DNA of 64,000 nt from JACCQS01 sp963766765 (GTDB lineage Bacteria; Actinomycetota; Actinomycetes; Mycobacteriales; Geodermatophilaceae): positions 7,687-71,686 of the forward strand of contig CAVYBR010000018.1 of the NCBI GenBank assembly GCA_963766765.1, read 5' to 3'. How positions within the stretch are numbered: position 1 is the stretch's first letter; every line of letters starts with the position of its first letter. A model generated the notes under the pieces. It was not told the origin of the DNA. It worked only from the letters and a program-made list of their open reading frames with translations, and ran no database searches. The translations under genes and the position numbers were made by a program. Below are positions 26,045 through 35,115 of the stretch, in pieces.

Positions 26045-27214
26045 TCAAGAGAGCAGCGCGTCGGCGAACGTCTGCGGGTCGAACGGCGCGAGATCGTCGG
26101 GTCCCTCGCCGAGGCCGATGAGCTTGACCGGGATGCCGAGTTCGCGCTGCACGGCGATGACGATTCCGCCCTTCGCCGTACCGTCGAGTTTGGTCAGCAC
26201 GATGCCGGTGACGTCCACCACTTCGGTGAACACCCTCGCCTGGACCACACCGTTCTGTCCGGTGGTCGCGTCAAGCACCAGGAGCGTCTCGGCGACCGGT
26301 CCCTGCTTTTCCAGGACCCGCTTGACCTTGCCGAGTTCGTCCATGAGCCCGGCTTTGGTGTGCAGTCGTCCGGCAGTGTCGACGACGACGACGTCGACAC
26401 CAGCCTCGGCTCCCTGTTTGACCGATTCGAAGGCGACCGAGGCGGGATCGCTGCCTTCCGGGCCGCGTACGGTCTCGACGCCCACCCGCTGACCCCAGGT
26501 GGTCAGCTGTTCGGCCGCAGCAGCTCGGAAGGTGTCAGCCGCCCCCAGGACCACTGTCGAACCGTCTCCGACCAGCACGCGGGCGAGCTTGCCGACCGTC
26601 GTTGTCTTTCCCGCGCCGTTCACACCGACGACTAGAACCACTGCGGGATGCCCGCCGTCGGACAATGAAAGGTGCAGCGCACGGTCCGCGTCGGGGTCCA
26701 GTGCCCGCACCAGCTCGGCACTGAGCAACGCGCGCAGCTCGTCGGGCGAGGCAGCACCGATCACCCGCGTCTGGGTGCGCAGCCGGTCCACGATCTCGGT
26801 GGTCGCGCCAACCCCGACATCGGCGCCCAGCAGGGTCGCTTCGACTTCCTCCCAATCGTCTTCGGTGAGCCGCTCCCTCGACAGGACAGAAAGCAACCCG
26901 CGGCCCAATGCGGACTGCGAGCGCGCCAGCCGGGCGCGCAGCCGGACCAGTCGGCCAGCGGATGGTTCAGGGATCTCCACGGGCAGGGTGGTCGTGTCCG
27001 TGGCGGGTGGTCCCGAGGCAACGTCCGGGGGCGCGGTGTCCAACTCCGACGATTGGCGCTCCAGGGTGGCCGTGTCCGAGTCGCGACCGGGGCGGCCGGG
27101 CAGATCGACCGCATCCTCGAGGCGAGTGGTTCGCCGACCACGACTGACCAGGAAGCCGGCTAGGGCGATGAGCAGCACAACGAGCACGACGATGCCGATG
27201 ACGACGGTGTCCAC
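26045..27214 (-). CDS. ftsY: Signal recognition particle receptor FtsY
   Basis: GTPase receptor for Ffh at the membrane. The 389-residue protein has an N-terminal membrane helix (VVIGIVVLVVLLIALAGFLV), an acidic linker, the NG domain beginning near residue 90, P-loop VVGVNGAGKTTTVGKLARVL, VVVDTAGRLHTKAGLM, TKLDGTAKGGIVIAV and the C-terminal LIGLGEGPDDLAPFDP. In other actinobacteria it usually follows smc; here smc lies about 2 kb away with three plus-strand genes inserted between them. Confidence 0.97.
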   Translation of the reverse strand: MDTVVIGIVVLVVLLIALAGFLVSRGRRTTRLEDAVDLPGRPGRDSDTATLERQSSELDTAPPDVASGPPATDTTTLPVEIPEPSAGRLVRLRARLARSQSALGRGLLSVLSRERLTEDDWEEVEATLLGADVGVGATTEIVDRLRTQTRVIGAASPDELRALLSAELVRALDPDADRALHLSLSDGGHPAVVLVVGVNGAGKTTTVGKLARVLVGDGSTVVLGAADTFRAAAAEQLTTWGQRVGVETVRGPEGSDPASVAFESVKQGAEAGVDVVVVDTAGRLHTKAGLMDELGKVKRVLEKQGPVAETLLVLDATTGQNGVVQARVFTEVVDVTGIVLTKLDGTAKGGIVIAVQRELGIPVKLIGLGEGPDDLAPFDPQTFADALLS

Positions 27215-27255
27215 CGGCCGAGTCTGTCAAAAGGTCAATCGGCTGCTGCTTCCGC

Positions 27256-27304
27256 AGTGAAGGACGCCATCAACCAAGAGGTTCGATACGGGGCGTCCTT
27301 CACT
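27256..27304. repeat. Perfect 13-bp inverted repeat with 23-nt loop
   Basis: AGTGAAGGACGCC (27256-27268) and its exact reverse complement GGCGTCCTTCACT (27292-27304) flank a 23-nt loop that itself contains AACC-AAGA-GGTT. It lies in the 147-bp divergent gap between ftsY and the TauE-type gene. No T-run follows on either strand, so it does not look like an intrinsic terminator. A second hairpin, GGCCCGC/GCGGGCC (27310-27333, 10-nt loop), lies just downstream. It may be an operator, a structured leader or a REP/MITE-like element. Confidence 0.7.
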
Positions 27305-27361
27305 CGGATGGCCCGCATGCCCGTGCGCGGGCCTCGGCAGTGCCTGGGTAGCGTCCCGGCA

Positions 27362-28138
27362 GTGGATTGGCTACAGGCGCTGGCGATCTTCGGCGCCGGC
27401 GTGGCGGCGGGCACGATCAACACCGTCGTGGGGTCCGGGACGCTGATCACCTTTCCCACCCTGTTGGCCTTCGGGTACGCACCCGTCACGGCGAACATCT
27501 CCAACAACATCGGCCTGGTCCCCGGCGGCATCTCCGGCAGCTTCGGCTACCGGGAAGAACTCAGCGGGCAGCGCGGCCGAATCTTGCGGTTGGGTCCGAT
27601 GTCCTTGCTCGGGGCGGTCACCGGGGCGGTCCTGTTACTGGTCCTGCCCGCCGCTGCATTCACCACGATCGTGCCGATCCTGCTTGGCATCTCGTTGGTC
27701 CTGGTTGTCATTCAGCCATGGATGCAGCGCACGTTGCAGGAGCGGCGGGACCGGCTTGGTAGCAGCGAGCCCGGTCGCGGGCACGGCGTGTTGGTCGCTG
27801 TGGCAACTTATGCCGCCGGTGTCTACGGCGGCTACTTCGGTGCGGCGCAAGGCATCTTGTTGATCGGGCTGCTCGGGAGTCTGCTGCCCGAGCCGTTGCA
27901 ACGGCTGAACGCGCTCAAGAACGTGCTGTCCCTGATCGTCAATTCCGTCGCTGCCGTGACGTTTGCGCTTCTCGCCTTCGGCCGAATCGACTGGGCTGCC
28001 GTGGGGCTGATCGCCGCTGGCTCGCTGGCTGGAGGATTCATCGGCGCCGGGGTCGGCCGGCGGCTGCCGTCCGTCGTCCTGCGCGGGCTCATCGTTGTCG
28101 TGGGGCTCGTGGCGATTTGGCAGATCTTGTCCGGCTGA
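27362..28138 (+). CDS. TSUP-family (TauE/SafE) membrane transporter
   Basis: A 258-residue integral membrane protein of the sulfite exporter TauE/SafE family, with about eight membrane segments. The conserved start VDWLQALAIFGAGVAAGTIN and VGSGTLITFPTLLAFGYAPV, then AQGILLIGLLGSLLPEPLQ in the second repeat, identify the family. Substrates in characterised members are sulfite, sulfonates or other organic anions; here unknown. I start at GTG 27362, where family members begin; the frame is open back to a GTG at 27257 inside the inverted repeat. Confidence 0.87.
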   Translation: MDWLQALAIFGAGVAAGTINTVVGSGTLITFPTLLAFGYAPVTANISNNIGLVPGGISGSFGYREELSGQRGRILRLGPMSLLGAVTGAVLLLVLPAAAFTTIVPILLGISLVLVVIQPWMQRTLQERRDRLGSSEPGRGHGVLVAVATYAAGVYGGYFGAAQGILLIGLLGSLLPEPLQRLNALKNVLSLIVNSVAAVTFALLAFGRIDWAAVGLIAAGSLAGGFIGAGVGRRLPSVVLRGLIVVVGLVAIWQILSG

Positions 28139-28254
28139 TCGCCGACGGGGACTCTGCACCGCAGCCCGTCGCGTACCGGAGCACCATGGAGGCATGGCGC
28201 GCGGTCCGAGCAGCCGCTGAGATGCAGTTGTCCGGCAACGAGGAGGTGGCAAGC

Positions 28255-28701
28255 GTGACCCCGGATGCCCGGCGACCGGATGCCCGGCAACGGATCAACC
28301 GATGGCTGTGGATGCTCGGCGGGTTCGGTGCTGCGGCGGTCGGGCTGATCGGCATCGCGTTGCCGGTGATTCCCACGACCGGCCCGTTCATCGTGGCAGC
28401 CGCCTGCTTCGCCCGGTCCAGCCCCCGGCTGGAGGCGTGGGTGCTCGGCCTTCCCGGCGTCGGGGCCATGGTCAACGACTTCCGGGCCGGTTTGGGGATG
28501 CCGCGACCAGCCAAGATCATCGCGATACTCATGATCGTGATCGCTGTCGGCGCTTCGGCGACTCTCGCCCCGCTGCCCTGGTGGGCACGTGCCGGAGCAC
28601 TCTTGTTGGGAGCGGTCGGTGTCGGCTACATCGCGCTGCGGGTTCCGACCCGCGAGACCGTCGTTTCCCGACGGCAGGCCGAACCGGACCGGCCGGCGTG
28701 A
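28255..28701 (+). CDS. YbaN family (DUF454) small membrane protein
   Basis: A 148-residue membrane protein of the DUF454/YbaN family, function unknown. It shows two membrane hairpins: WMLGGFGAAAVGLIGIALPV with the family-typical IPTTGPFIVAAACFARSSPR, then IIAILMIVIAVGASATLAPL and ALLLGAVGVGYIALRV. The start at GTG 28255 follows GAGGAGG by 8 bp, the best ribosome binding site in the area; the frame is open upstream to 28117. Its stop overlaps the next gene (GTGA). Confidence 0.85.
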   Translation: MTPDARRPDARQRINRWLWMLGGFGAAAVGLIGIALPVIPTTGPFIVAAACFARSSPRLEAWVLGLPGVGAMVNDFRAGLGMPRPAKIIAILMIVIAVGASATLAPLPWWARAGALLLGAVGVGYIALRVPTRETVVSRRQAEPDRPA

Positions 28702-29417
28702 CCATCGGAATGCGGCTGGCGGCGTTCAACATCGCGCACGGCAGGGGCCGTGACCGGAAGGTGAATCTCGCCCGTACCGCGTCGGTGATCCATCTATTGG
28801 CCGCACATGTCGTCTGCGTCCAGGAGGTCGATCGACACTTCGGCGAGCGCAGCGACCACGTGGATCAGGCCCGGGAACTGTCCCGAGCCCTGAACATGCA
28901 GGTTGTGTTCGGGGCGAGCGTGATCCGGTCGGCACGCAACGGCACGCCGAGGGAGTACGGCAACGCGATCCTGTCCCGCCTGCCGATTCTGAGCCACGAA
29001 CTGCACCCGCTTCCAGTGAGCCCGGCCCACGAGCCGCGCAGCGCCCAGCGGGTGCTCATCGAGTTGGCCGGGGGCACGCTCTGGGTGATCAATACCCACC
29101 TCAGCTACGAAAGTGCCGCCGACCGCGCCGCCCAGGCGCGAGTGGTCCGTGGCCTGGCAGAAGCCGAGATGGGCCCCACGGTGATCGCCGGTGACTTCAA
29201 CGCCGACAACGACGCACCCGAGCTCGCTGCGCTGGCGGATCTGCGCGACGCCTGGACCGAATGCGGCTCCGGCGCCGGATGCACACATCCGGCGCACCGC
29301 CCGAACAAGCGGCTGGACCATGTGCTGTGCTCGCCGGGAGTGATTCCGTCGGCGGCCAACGTCGTGGCTGCCGATGCCTCGGATCATCTACCGCTGGTCG
29401 TCGACCTGCTCATCTGA
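28698..29417 (+). CDS. Endonuclease/exonuclease/phosphatase (EEP) family protein
   Basis: A 239-residue EEP-fold metal-dependent phosphoesterase. All diagnostic segments are present: LAAFNIAHG, VVCVQEVDRHFG (metal-binding Glu), NAILSRLPIL, VINTHLSYES, VIAGDFNADNDAPE, LDHVLCSPG and the C-terminal catalytic SDHLPLVVDL. There is no signal peptide. It could act on nucleic acids, phosphoinositides or other phosphodiesters. The GTG overlaps the YbaN stop (GTGA); ATG at 28710 is an alternative start. The gene ends 3 bp before the convergent smc stop. Confidence 0.88.
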   Translation: MTIGMRLAAFNIAHGRGRDRKVNLARTASVIHLLAAHVVCVQEVDRHFGERSDHVDQARELSRALNMQVVFGASVIRSARNGTPREYGNAILSRLPILSHELHPLPVSPAHEPRSAQRVLIELAGGTLWVINTHLSYESAADRAAQARVVRGLAEAEMGPTVIAGDFNADNDAPELAALADLRDAWTECGSGAGCTHPAHRPNKRLDHVLCSPGVIPSAANVVAADASDHLPLVVDLLI

Positions 29418-29420
29418 ACC

Positions 29421-32400
29421 TCAGACGGGGCTGAGCTCGCGGATCCGCTGACTGATCACGTTGGTGATGCCGTCACCGCGCATGCTCACTCCGTAGAGCG
29501 TGTCGGCGATCTCCATCGTCTGCTTCTGATGAGTGATGACGATCAACTGGCTGGAACCTCGCAAGGACTCGATCAGCCGCAGCAGTCTGCCGAGGTTCAC
29601 ATCATCGAGGGCTGCTTCGATCTCGTCGAGCACGTAGAACGGCGAGGGCCGAGCGCGGAAGATGGCGACGAGGAGCGCGACTGCGGTCAGCGAGCGTTCG
29701 CCACCGGAGAGCAGCGACAACCGCTTGACCTTCTTGCCCGGCGGCCGGGCCTCGACCTCGACGCCAGTCGTGAGAAGGTCGTCCGGTTCGGTCAAGACCA
29801 ACCTGCCCTCCCCGCCGGGGAACAACGTCTCGAAAACGGCTTCGAACTCCCGGGCCACGTCGGCGAACGCTTCGGCGAAGACAGCAAGGATCCGGCTGTC
29901 GACCTCGCGGATGACCGACAGCAGGTCCCGCTTGGTGTTCTTGAGGTCTTCGAGCTGGGTGGCCAGGAACGCGTGCCGCTCTTCGAGCGCGGAGAACTCC
30001 TCCAGCGCGAGGGGATTGACCTTGCCAAGCAGGGCCAAATCACGCTCGGCGCGCGCGGCCCGACGCTCTTGCGTCTGCCGGTCATAGGCCTTCGCCTGCG
30101 GCGGCTCGAGTCCTTCGGCGGCGGCTGCGGCGACATCTGCCAGGGACGGCGGCACCGGCGCACTCGGCGCGTACTCCCCGATCAGCACATCGACGTCGGC
30201 GCCGTACTCCTGGGCCGCACGGTCCTCGAGCGCTTCGATGCGCAGTCGGTGCTCGGCCCTGGCCACCTCGTCGCGATGCACCTCATCGGTGAGCCGGTCG
30301 AGGTCCGCGGACAGTTCGCGCAGTCGGGCGCGCACGCCCAGGAGCTCGCCTTCGCGGGTGACTTTATGCATCGACAGCTCATCGCGTTGGGCCGCAGCAC
30401 GTTCCAGGGATGCGTGCACATGGGCAAGCGTCTGCTCGGCGGCGATGCGGACCGCCTCTGCGATCGCGGCACCGCGCCGGCGCGCAGCCACGGCGGCCTC
30501 CTGGCGGCTCCGGCTGGCACGTTCCTGTTCGGCGGCGCGGTAGAGGGAGTCGGCTCGAGTGCCCAGGGCGCGCGCGCGTTCCTCGGTGGTGCGGACCGCC
30601 AGCCGCAGCTCCATCTCCTCCTGGCGGGCCATGGCCACCGAACGCTGGAGTCCGTCCCGTTCGTCGGTCGAGGGCTCGTCGGTCGAGGGGACCCCTTGCG
30701 CGGCCTGCCAGCGTTCTTCCAACTCGGCCAGACCCGCGAGATCAGCGTCTCGGGAAAGCTCAGCGGCAGCGCGCGCCTGCTCGAGTCGGGCCGCCTCGGC
30801 GGCAGCCGATCGCGCCGCCGCACCCAGTTCGCTGAGTTGCTCGGCCACGGCGGAATGCGCCGCGTCTGATTCGTGCAACGCGGCGAGGGCGCTCTCCACG
30901 TCGCTGGAACGCCGGGCCGCCAGCTCTCGCGCCGCCTCCAGATCCGCCTGCAGCTGGCCGCTGAGCCGTTGGGCTGCGTGATGGTTGCGTTGCGCGTCCT
31001 CGAGGGCCGCCTGTACCTCGATCGCGCTGGGTGTGCTGACCGAGCCGCCAAAGGACCAGTGGGCGCCGAGCAGGTCTCCCTCGGAGGTGACGACCCGAAC
31101 CCGCGGATGGGTCTCGACGAGCCGAACCGCGGCCTCGATGTCGTCGACCACTGCCACCCGATCCAGCGCCTTCGCCAAGGCGGAATGGAGCTCGACCGGC
31201 CCGCTGACTAGGTCACGAACCCAGCGCGCTCCGCTCGGCAGCGCCGGCCAGGACTGAGACTGATCTGGCTCCTGCGCGCCACCGCCCACGAGCACACCGG
31301 AGCGTCCGGCCTCACGGGTCCGCAGGTAGGTCAACGCGGCGGCGGCATCGCGGGGCGTGCGCACCGCAATGGCGTCGGCGACGGGGCCCAGCGCTGCGGC
31401 AATAGCGATCTCATAGCCGGGCTGGACGCGGAGCAGTGCCGACAGCGAGCCCAACATGCCGGTCAGCTGCTCCTCGGCGGCCAGCAGTGCACCCCCGCCG
31501 TCCTTGCGGTGCAGGCTCTCACCCAACACCTGCGCGCGGGCGTGCCAAGCGTCGAGTTGACGTTCGGCGTCGCGTTCGGCATCGATCAACCGGGCGACCT
31601 CGTTCGCCGCTGCCTCATAGGCGCCGACTGCTGCCTCATGCCGGGCGTCCAGGCTTTCCTCGGAGGTCCCGAGTTCTCCGATCTCGTTCTCGACCGCCGC
31701 GAATTGTGCGGCAGCGCGTTCGGCCCGGGTGCGCGCGTCGCCCACTGCCGCGGCAAGCCGGCTGATCTCGTCCTCTGCGGCGCTGGCTCGGCTGCGCACA
31801 GCCTGGAGGTCTCCGGCCAAGCGGGCCAATCCTTCGCGGCGGTCGGCCTGGGCACGCGCCGCGCGGACCAGTTCGTCCTCGGCATGGCGAAGAGCCTCTT
31901 CGAGTTCGGCGCGAGTAGCCAACGCTGCAGCGAGGTGCTCCTGCTCGGTCACCAGGTGCCGGTCGAGGTCGACCCGCTCGGCTTGTACGGCGGCGGCTTC
32001 AGCCTGGAGGACTTCAGGATCGCGGCCGGGCGGCGGCTGCGGAAGTGGCGAGGACAAGTGCCTTGAACGCTGATCGGCGAGTTGCAGCGTGCTGCGCAGG
32101 CGCTCCCCCAGGGCGGAAAGTTCGTACCAGACCTCCTGCGAGCGGGTGAGTGCAGGCGAGGTCTCGGCCAGGCCACTCTCGAGCGCAGCCTCGCGAGCCA
32201 GCGCCGTCTTCAATTCGACATCGACTTCGGTGCGTCGACCACGGATCAGTTCCTCGTCAGCGAGCTCCTTGTGCAGAGCTTCGCGCAGGGTCACCAAGTC
32301 GTCGGCCAGCAGCCGGAGTCGGGCATCGCGCAGATCCGCCTGCACGGACTGGGCCCGGCGGGCGACCTCGGCCTGCCGGCCGAGGGGCTTGAGCTGGCGC

Positions 32401-32996
32401 CGCAGTTCCTCGGTCAGATCCCCGACCCGGTCGAGGTTGATCTGCATCGCATCGAGCTTGCGGATCGCCTTCTCTTTGCGCTTGCGGTGCTTCAGCACGC
32501 CGGCGGCTTCCTCGATGAAGCCGCGGCGATCCTCTGGGCGGGCAGAGAGCACCGCATCGAGCTGACCCTGGCCCACGATGATGTGCATCTCGCGGCCGAT
32601 GCCGGAGTCGGAGAGCAATTCCTGGATGTCCAGCAGCCGGCAGGACGACCCGTTGATCTCGTACTCGCTCTCGCCGGAGCGGTACATCCGCCGGGTGATC
32701 GAGACTTCGGCGTACTCGATGGGGAGGGCGCCGTCGGTGTTGTCGATCGTGAGCGTCACCTCGGCCCGACCCAGTGGGGGCCGCCCGGCGGTGCCGGCGA
32801 AGATGACGTCTTCCATCTTGCCGCCGCGCAGGCTCTTGGCACCCTGCTCGCCGAGGACCCATGAGATGGCATCCACGACGTTGGACTTGCCGGACCCGTT
32901 TGGGCCGACGACGGCGTTCATCCCCGGCTCGAACCGCAGAGTCGTCGAGGACGCGAAGGACTTGAAGCCCTTCAACGTCAGACTGGACAGATGCAC
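29421..32996 (-). CDS. smc: Chromosome segregation protein SMC
   Basis: ATPase of the SMC-ScpAB condensin. The 1191-residue protein has the N-terminal head with Walker A (VVGPNGSGKSNVVDAISWVL), long coiled coils rich in Ala, Glu and Arg, a hinge at about residues 490-640 (AAALTYLRTREAGRSGVLVG, RVRVVTSEGDLLGAHWSFGG), and the C-terminal head with signature LSLLSGGERSLTAVALLVAI and Walker B FYVLDEIEAALDDVN. One coiled-coil stretch carries a duplicated PSTDE. Length is normal. No acylphosphatase gene, often found upstream of smc in actinobacteria, is visible. Confidence 0.97.
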   Translation of the reverse strand: MHLSSLTLKGFKSFASSTTLRFEPGMNAVVGPNGSGKSNVVDAISWVLGEQGAKSLRGGKMEDVIFAGTAGRPPLGRAEVTLTIDNTDGALPIEYAEVSITRRMYRSGESEYEINGSSCRLLDIQELLSDSGIGREMHIIVGQGQLDAVLSARPEDRRGFIEEAAGVLKHRKRKEKAIRKLDAMQINLDRVGDLTEELRRQLKPLGRQAEVARRAQSVQADLRDARLRLLADDLVTLREALHKELADEELIRGRRTEVDVELKTALAREAALESGLAETSPALTRSQEVWYELSALGERLRSTLQLADQRSRHLSSPLPQPPPGRDPEVLQAEAAAVQAERVDLDRHLVTEQEHLAAALATRAELEEALRHAEDELVRAARAQADRREGLARLAGDLQAVRSRASAAEDEISRLAAAVGDARTRAERAAAQFAAVENEIGELGTSEESLDARHEAAVGAYEAAANEVARLIDAERDAERQLDAWHARAQVLGESLHRKDGGGALLAAEEQLTGMLGSLSALLRVQPGYEIAIAAALGPVADAIAVRTPRDAAAALTYLRTREAGRSGVLVGGGAQEPDQSQSWPALPSGARWVRDLVSGPVELHSALAKALDRVAVVDDIEAAVRLVETHPRVRVVTSEGDLLGAHWSFGGSVSTPSAIEVQAALEDAQRNHHAAQRLSGQLQADLEAARELAARRSSDVESALAALHESDAAHSAVAEQLSELGAAARSAAAEAARLEQARAAAELSRDADLAGLAELEERWQAAQGVPSTDEPSTDERDGLQRSVAMARQEEMELRLAVRTTEERARALGTRADSLYRAAEQERASRSRQEAAVAARRRGAAIAEAVRIAAEQTLAHVHASLERAAAQRDELSMHKVTREGELLGVRARLRELSADLDRLTDEVHRDEVARAEHRLRIEALEDRAAQEYGADVDVLIGEYAPSAPVPPSLADVAAAAAEGLEPPQAKAYDRQTQERRAARAERDLALLGKVNPLALEEFSALEERHAFLATQLEDLKNTKRDLLSVIREVDSRILAVFAEAFADVAREFEAVFETLFPGGEGRLVLTEPDDLLTTGVEVEARPPGKKVKRLSLLSGGERSLTAVALLVAIFRARPSPFYVLDEIEAALDDVNLGRLLRLIESLRGSSQLIVITHQKQTMEIADTLYGVSMRGDGITNVISQRIRELSPV

Positions 32997-33154
32997 GCGG
33001 CTCCAGCACGGGTCGGGAATGAGCGCCTCTGGCCTGCACGACGGGAGAGCGACGCGGGGAAGGGCCGTGCTGAGGCTAGCTGAGCAGGAACCCGGAGTCG
33101 GTCACCGGCACGCCGGACGGGGCCCCGGTCGACGTGGCCCGGGCGGGACTCGGT

Positions 33155-33352
33155 TCAGGCAGGAACGGAAGCGGGGGGTGCGGAGGCTTCATCGGCGAGC
33201 CGGCGAAGGCCCTCGCCCAAGAGCATGTCGCGCTCCTGACGCAGGCTGCTCAGCTCGGCCTCCAAAGCCCGGATCCGGCTGCGCAGGATCACGGTTTCCT
33301 CGAGCAAGAGCGACGACGGGGTGGCAACGTGACCCAGGAGGGCCTTGGCCAT
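33155..33352 (-). CDS. Small conserved coiled-coil protein, unknown function
   Basis: A 65-residue protein starting MAKALLGHVATPSSLLLEET and continuing with heptad-like leucines (ILRSRIRALEAELSSLRQER). It resembles short MAKALLG-type proteins that I recall from actinobacteria, without known function. I chose ATG 33352 because GGAGG lies 8 bp upstream; a GTG five codons earlier would place the start on that ribosome binding site. It lies between mutM and smc with a structured region upstream. Confidence 0.78.
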   Translation of the reverse strand: MAKALLGHVATPSSLLLEETVILRSRIRALEAELSSLRQERDMLLGEGLRRLADEASAPPASVPA

Positions 33353-33382
33353 GGACGAATCCTCCACTTGCAGGTGGGCAGG

Positions 33383-33429
33383 CCCGCGGGGTTGCTCGCG
33401 GGCGAACGATGTCTAGAGAGACCTCTAGC
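33383..33429. repeat. Two hairpins in the leader of the small coiled-coil gene
   Basis: GCCCGCG/CGCGGGC (33383-33404, 8-nt loop) and CTAGAG/CTCTAG (33414-33429, 4-nt loop) lie between the mutM stop and the small gene's ribosome binding site. They could terminate the mutM transcript or structure the leader. No T-run follows on the minus strand. Confidence 0.45.
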
Positions 33430-33451
33430 GTGACAGCCCGCCCCCTTCCGG

Positions 33452-34318
33452 TCAACGGGTCGGCCGACCCCGCGGCCGCCGCTGACACACGGGGCAGGAG
33501 AAACTCGAGCGATTCATGAACGGCTCGCGGCGCATGGGCGTGCCGCAGCGAAGGCATGGTTGATCGCCGCGGCCATAGGCATTCAGCGATCGGGCGAAGT
33601 ACCCGCTCTCCCCGTTCACGTTGACGTAGAGCGAATCGAAGCTCGTACCCCCCGATGCCAACGCCTCCAACATGACGTCGCGGATGGCAGCGATCAGTTC
33701 AGTCACCTTGCCAACAGACAGTCGATCGGTGGCCCGGCCCCCGTGCAATCCCACTCGCCACAGCGCCTCGTCGGCATAGATGTTTCCGACTCCGCTGATG
33801 AGTCCTTGGTCGAGGAGGGCTCGCTTAATTTCGGTGCGCCGGCGCCGGAGCCGTCGAATGAACTCCGCCTCGTCGAAGAGTGGGTCGAGGGGATCGCGGG
33901 CGATGTGGGCGAGGCTGGCCGGCAGATGATCTGGGCCTTGGCCGCAGGACTCGACCCACAGCCCACCGAACGTCCGCTGGTCGATGAACCGCAGCTGCGG
34001 GTCTCCGTCGCTGAATCCCACCAGAACGCGCAGATGCGGACCGTGCGGCTGGGCGGCCGCCTCCACCAGCAGTTGCCCGCTCATTCCGAGATGGCCGAGC
34101 AGAACCTGACCGTCGGACAACGGCAGCCACAGGAACTTGCCGCGTCGATGCGCGGCCTCGACCGTGCGTCCGAGCAGAGCCGACTCGAACTGGATGTGGC
34201 CGCCCAGGTAGCGGCGGATGGCCCGGGGATGGCGGACCGAGACGAATTCGATCTTCCGGCCGACCACCCAGCGGGACAGGCCGGCCCGGACGACTTCCAC
34301 CTCGGGAAGCTCAGGCAC
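33452..34318 (-). CDS. mutM: Formamidopyrimidine-DNA glycosylase
   Basis: Base-excision repair enzyme removing 8-oxoguanine and ring-opened purines. After the initiator the protein begins PELPEVEVVRAGL, with Pro1 and Glu2 as catalytic residues; a lysine in the GRKIEFVSVRHP region and the helix-two-turn-helix LLDQGLISGVGNIYADEALW follow. The C-terminal zinc finger has four cysteines (CLRCGTPM and CPVCQRR). The start is GTG 34318, overlapping the rnc stop by one base (TAGTG). It has 288 residues, with a short basic tail beyond the zinc finger. Confidence 0.96.
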   Translation of the reverse strand: MPELPEVEVVRAGLSRWVVGRKIEFVSVRHPRAIRRYLGGHIQFESALLGRTVEAAHRRGKFLWLPLSDGQVLLGHLGMSGQLLVEAAAQPHGPHLRVLVGFSDGDPQLRFIDQRTFGGLWVESCGQGPDHLPASLAHIARDPLDPLFDEAEFIRRLRRRRTEIKRALLDQGLISGVGNIYADEALWRVGLHGGRATDRLSVGKVTELIAAIRDVMLEALASGGTSFDSLYVNVNGESGYFARSLNAYGRGDQPCLRCGTPMRREPFMNRSSFSCPVCQRRPRGRPTR

Positions 34319-35088
34319 TAGTCCTCGGTGCCGCGCAGGACTGAGAGCTCCTGCCAGGCCTGTTCGGCTGCATGCTGCTCGGCGTCCTTCTTGCTCCGGC
34401 CGCTTCCGCTCCCGTACTGCTGGCCGACGACTTCGACGACGGCGGTGAACGTCTTCTCATGGTCCGGACCTTCGTGCACGACGCGATAGATGACGTTGCC
34501 CAGCCCGAGCCGCGCGGTGAGTTCCTGCAGGCTGGTCTTCCAGTCGAGACCGGCGCCCTTGGTCGCTGCCTCGTCCAGCACCCCCGCGAACAGCCGGCGG
34601 ACCAGAGCACTGACCGACGGCAGGCCTTGATCGATGTAGATCGCACCCAGCAACGCCTCGAACGCGTCAGCCAGAATGCTGTCTTTGTCCGCGCCGCCGC
34701 TGGACTTCTCCCCCGCGCCAAGCCGGAGCGCCGCGCCGAGCCCATGCGGCCCCAATCCGCGAGCCAGTTCGGCCAGAGCGCGCATGTTGACCACCGATGC
34801 GCGCAACTTGGCCAACTGCCCCTCGGCGAGATCCGGATTCGCCCGATACAGGGTGTCGGTGATGATCAGTCCGAGTACGGAGTCCCCGAGGAACTCCAGC
34901 CGCTCGTTGGTGGGCAGCCCACCGTTCTCGTAAGCATACGAGCGATGGGTCAGGGCGAGGGTGAGAATTTCGTCGTCGATCGGGATATCCAGCGCCTTGA
35001 TCAAGGCGTTGCGTCCCTGGTCGGCGTCGACCGGGGCGGCGCTGGGGCCGGGTTCTGCCGGATTCGTCCCGGCTGCCGGATCGGTCAC
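34318..35088 (-). CDS. rnc: Ribonuclease III
   Basis: Endonuclease that cuts double-stranded RNA and processes rRNA precursors. The 256-residue protein has the catalytic domain with the signature NERLEFLGDSVLGLIITDTL and the second acidic site DAFEALLGAIYIDQG, followed by a double-stranded RNA-binding domain (SLQELTARLGLGNVIYRVVH, GSGRSKKDAEQHAAEQAWQE). An acidic extension of about 25 residues precedes the catalytic domain. The gene follows rpmF by 27 bp and is coupled to mutM. Confidence 0.96.
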   Translation of the reverse strand: MTDPAAGTNPAEPGPSAAPVDADQGRNALIKALDIPIDDEILTLALTHRSYAYENGGLPTNERLEFLGDSVLGLIITDTLYRANPDLAEGQLAKLRASVVNMRALAELARGLGPHGLGAALRLGAGEKSSGGADKDSILADAFEALLGAIYIDQGLPSVSALVRRLFAGVLDEAATKGAGLDWKTSLQELTARLGLGNVIYRVVHEGPDHEKTFTAVVEVVGQQYGSGSGRSKKDAEQHAAEQAWQELSVLRGTED

Positions 35089-35115
35089 GGCGATGTCTCC
35101 CCCGCAGGATCGCCG

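Noticed and set aside
29529..32864. Several long open frames on the plus strand opposite smc
   Set aside because: They are codon-bias shadows of smc, without recognisable domains, ribosome binding sites or continuity.
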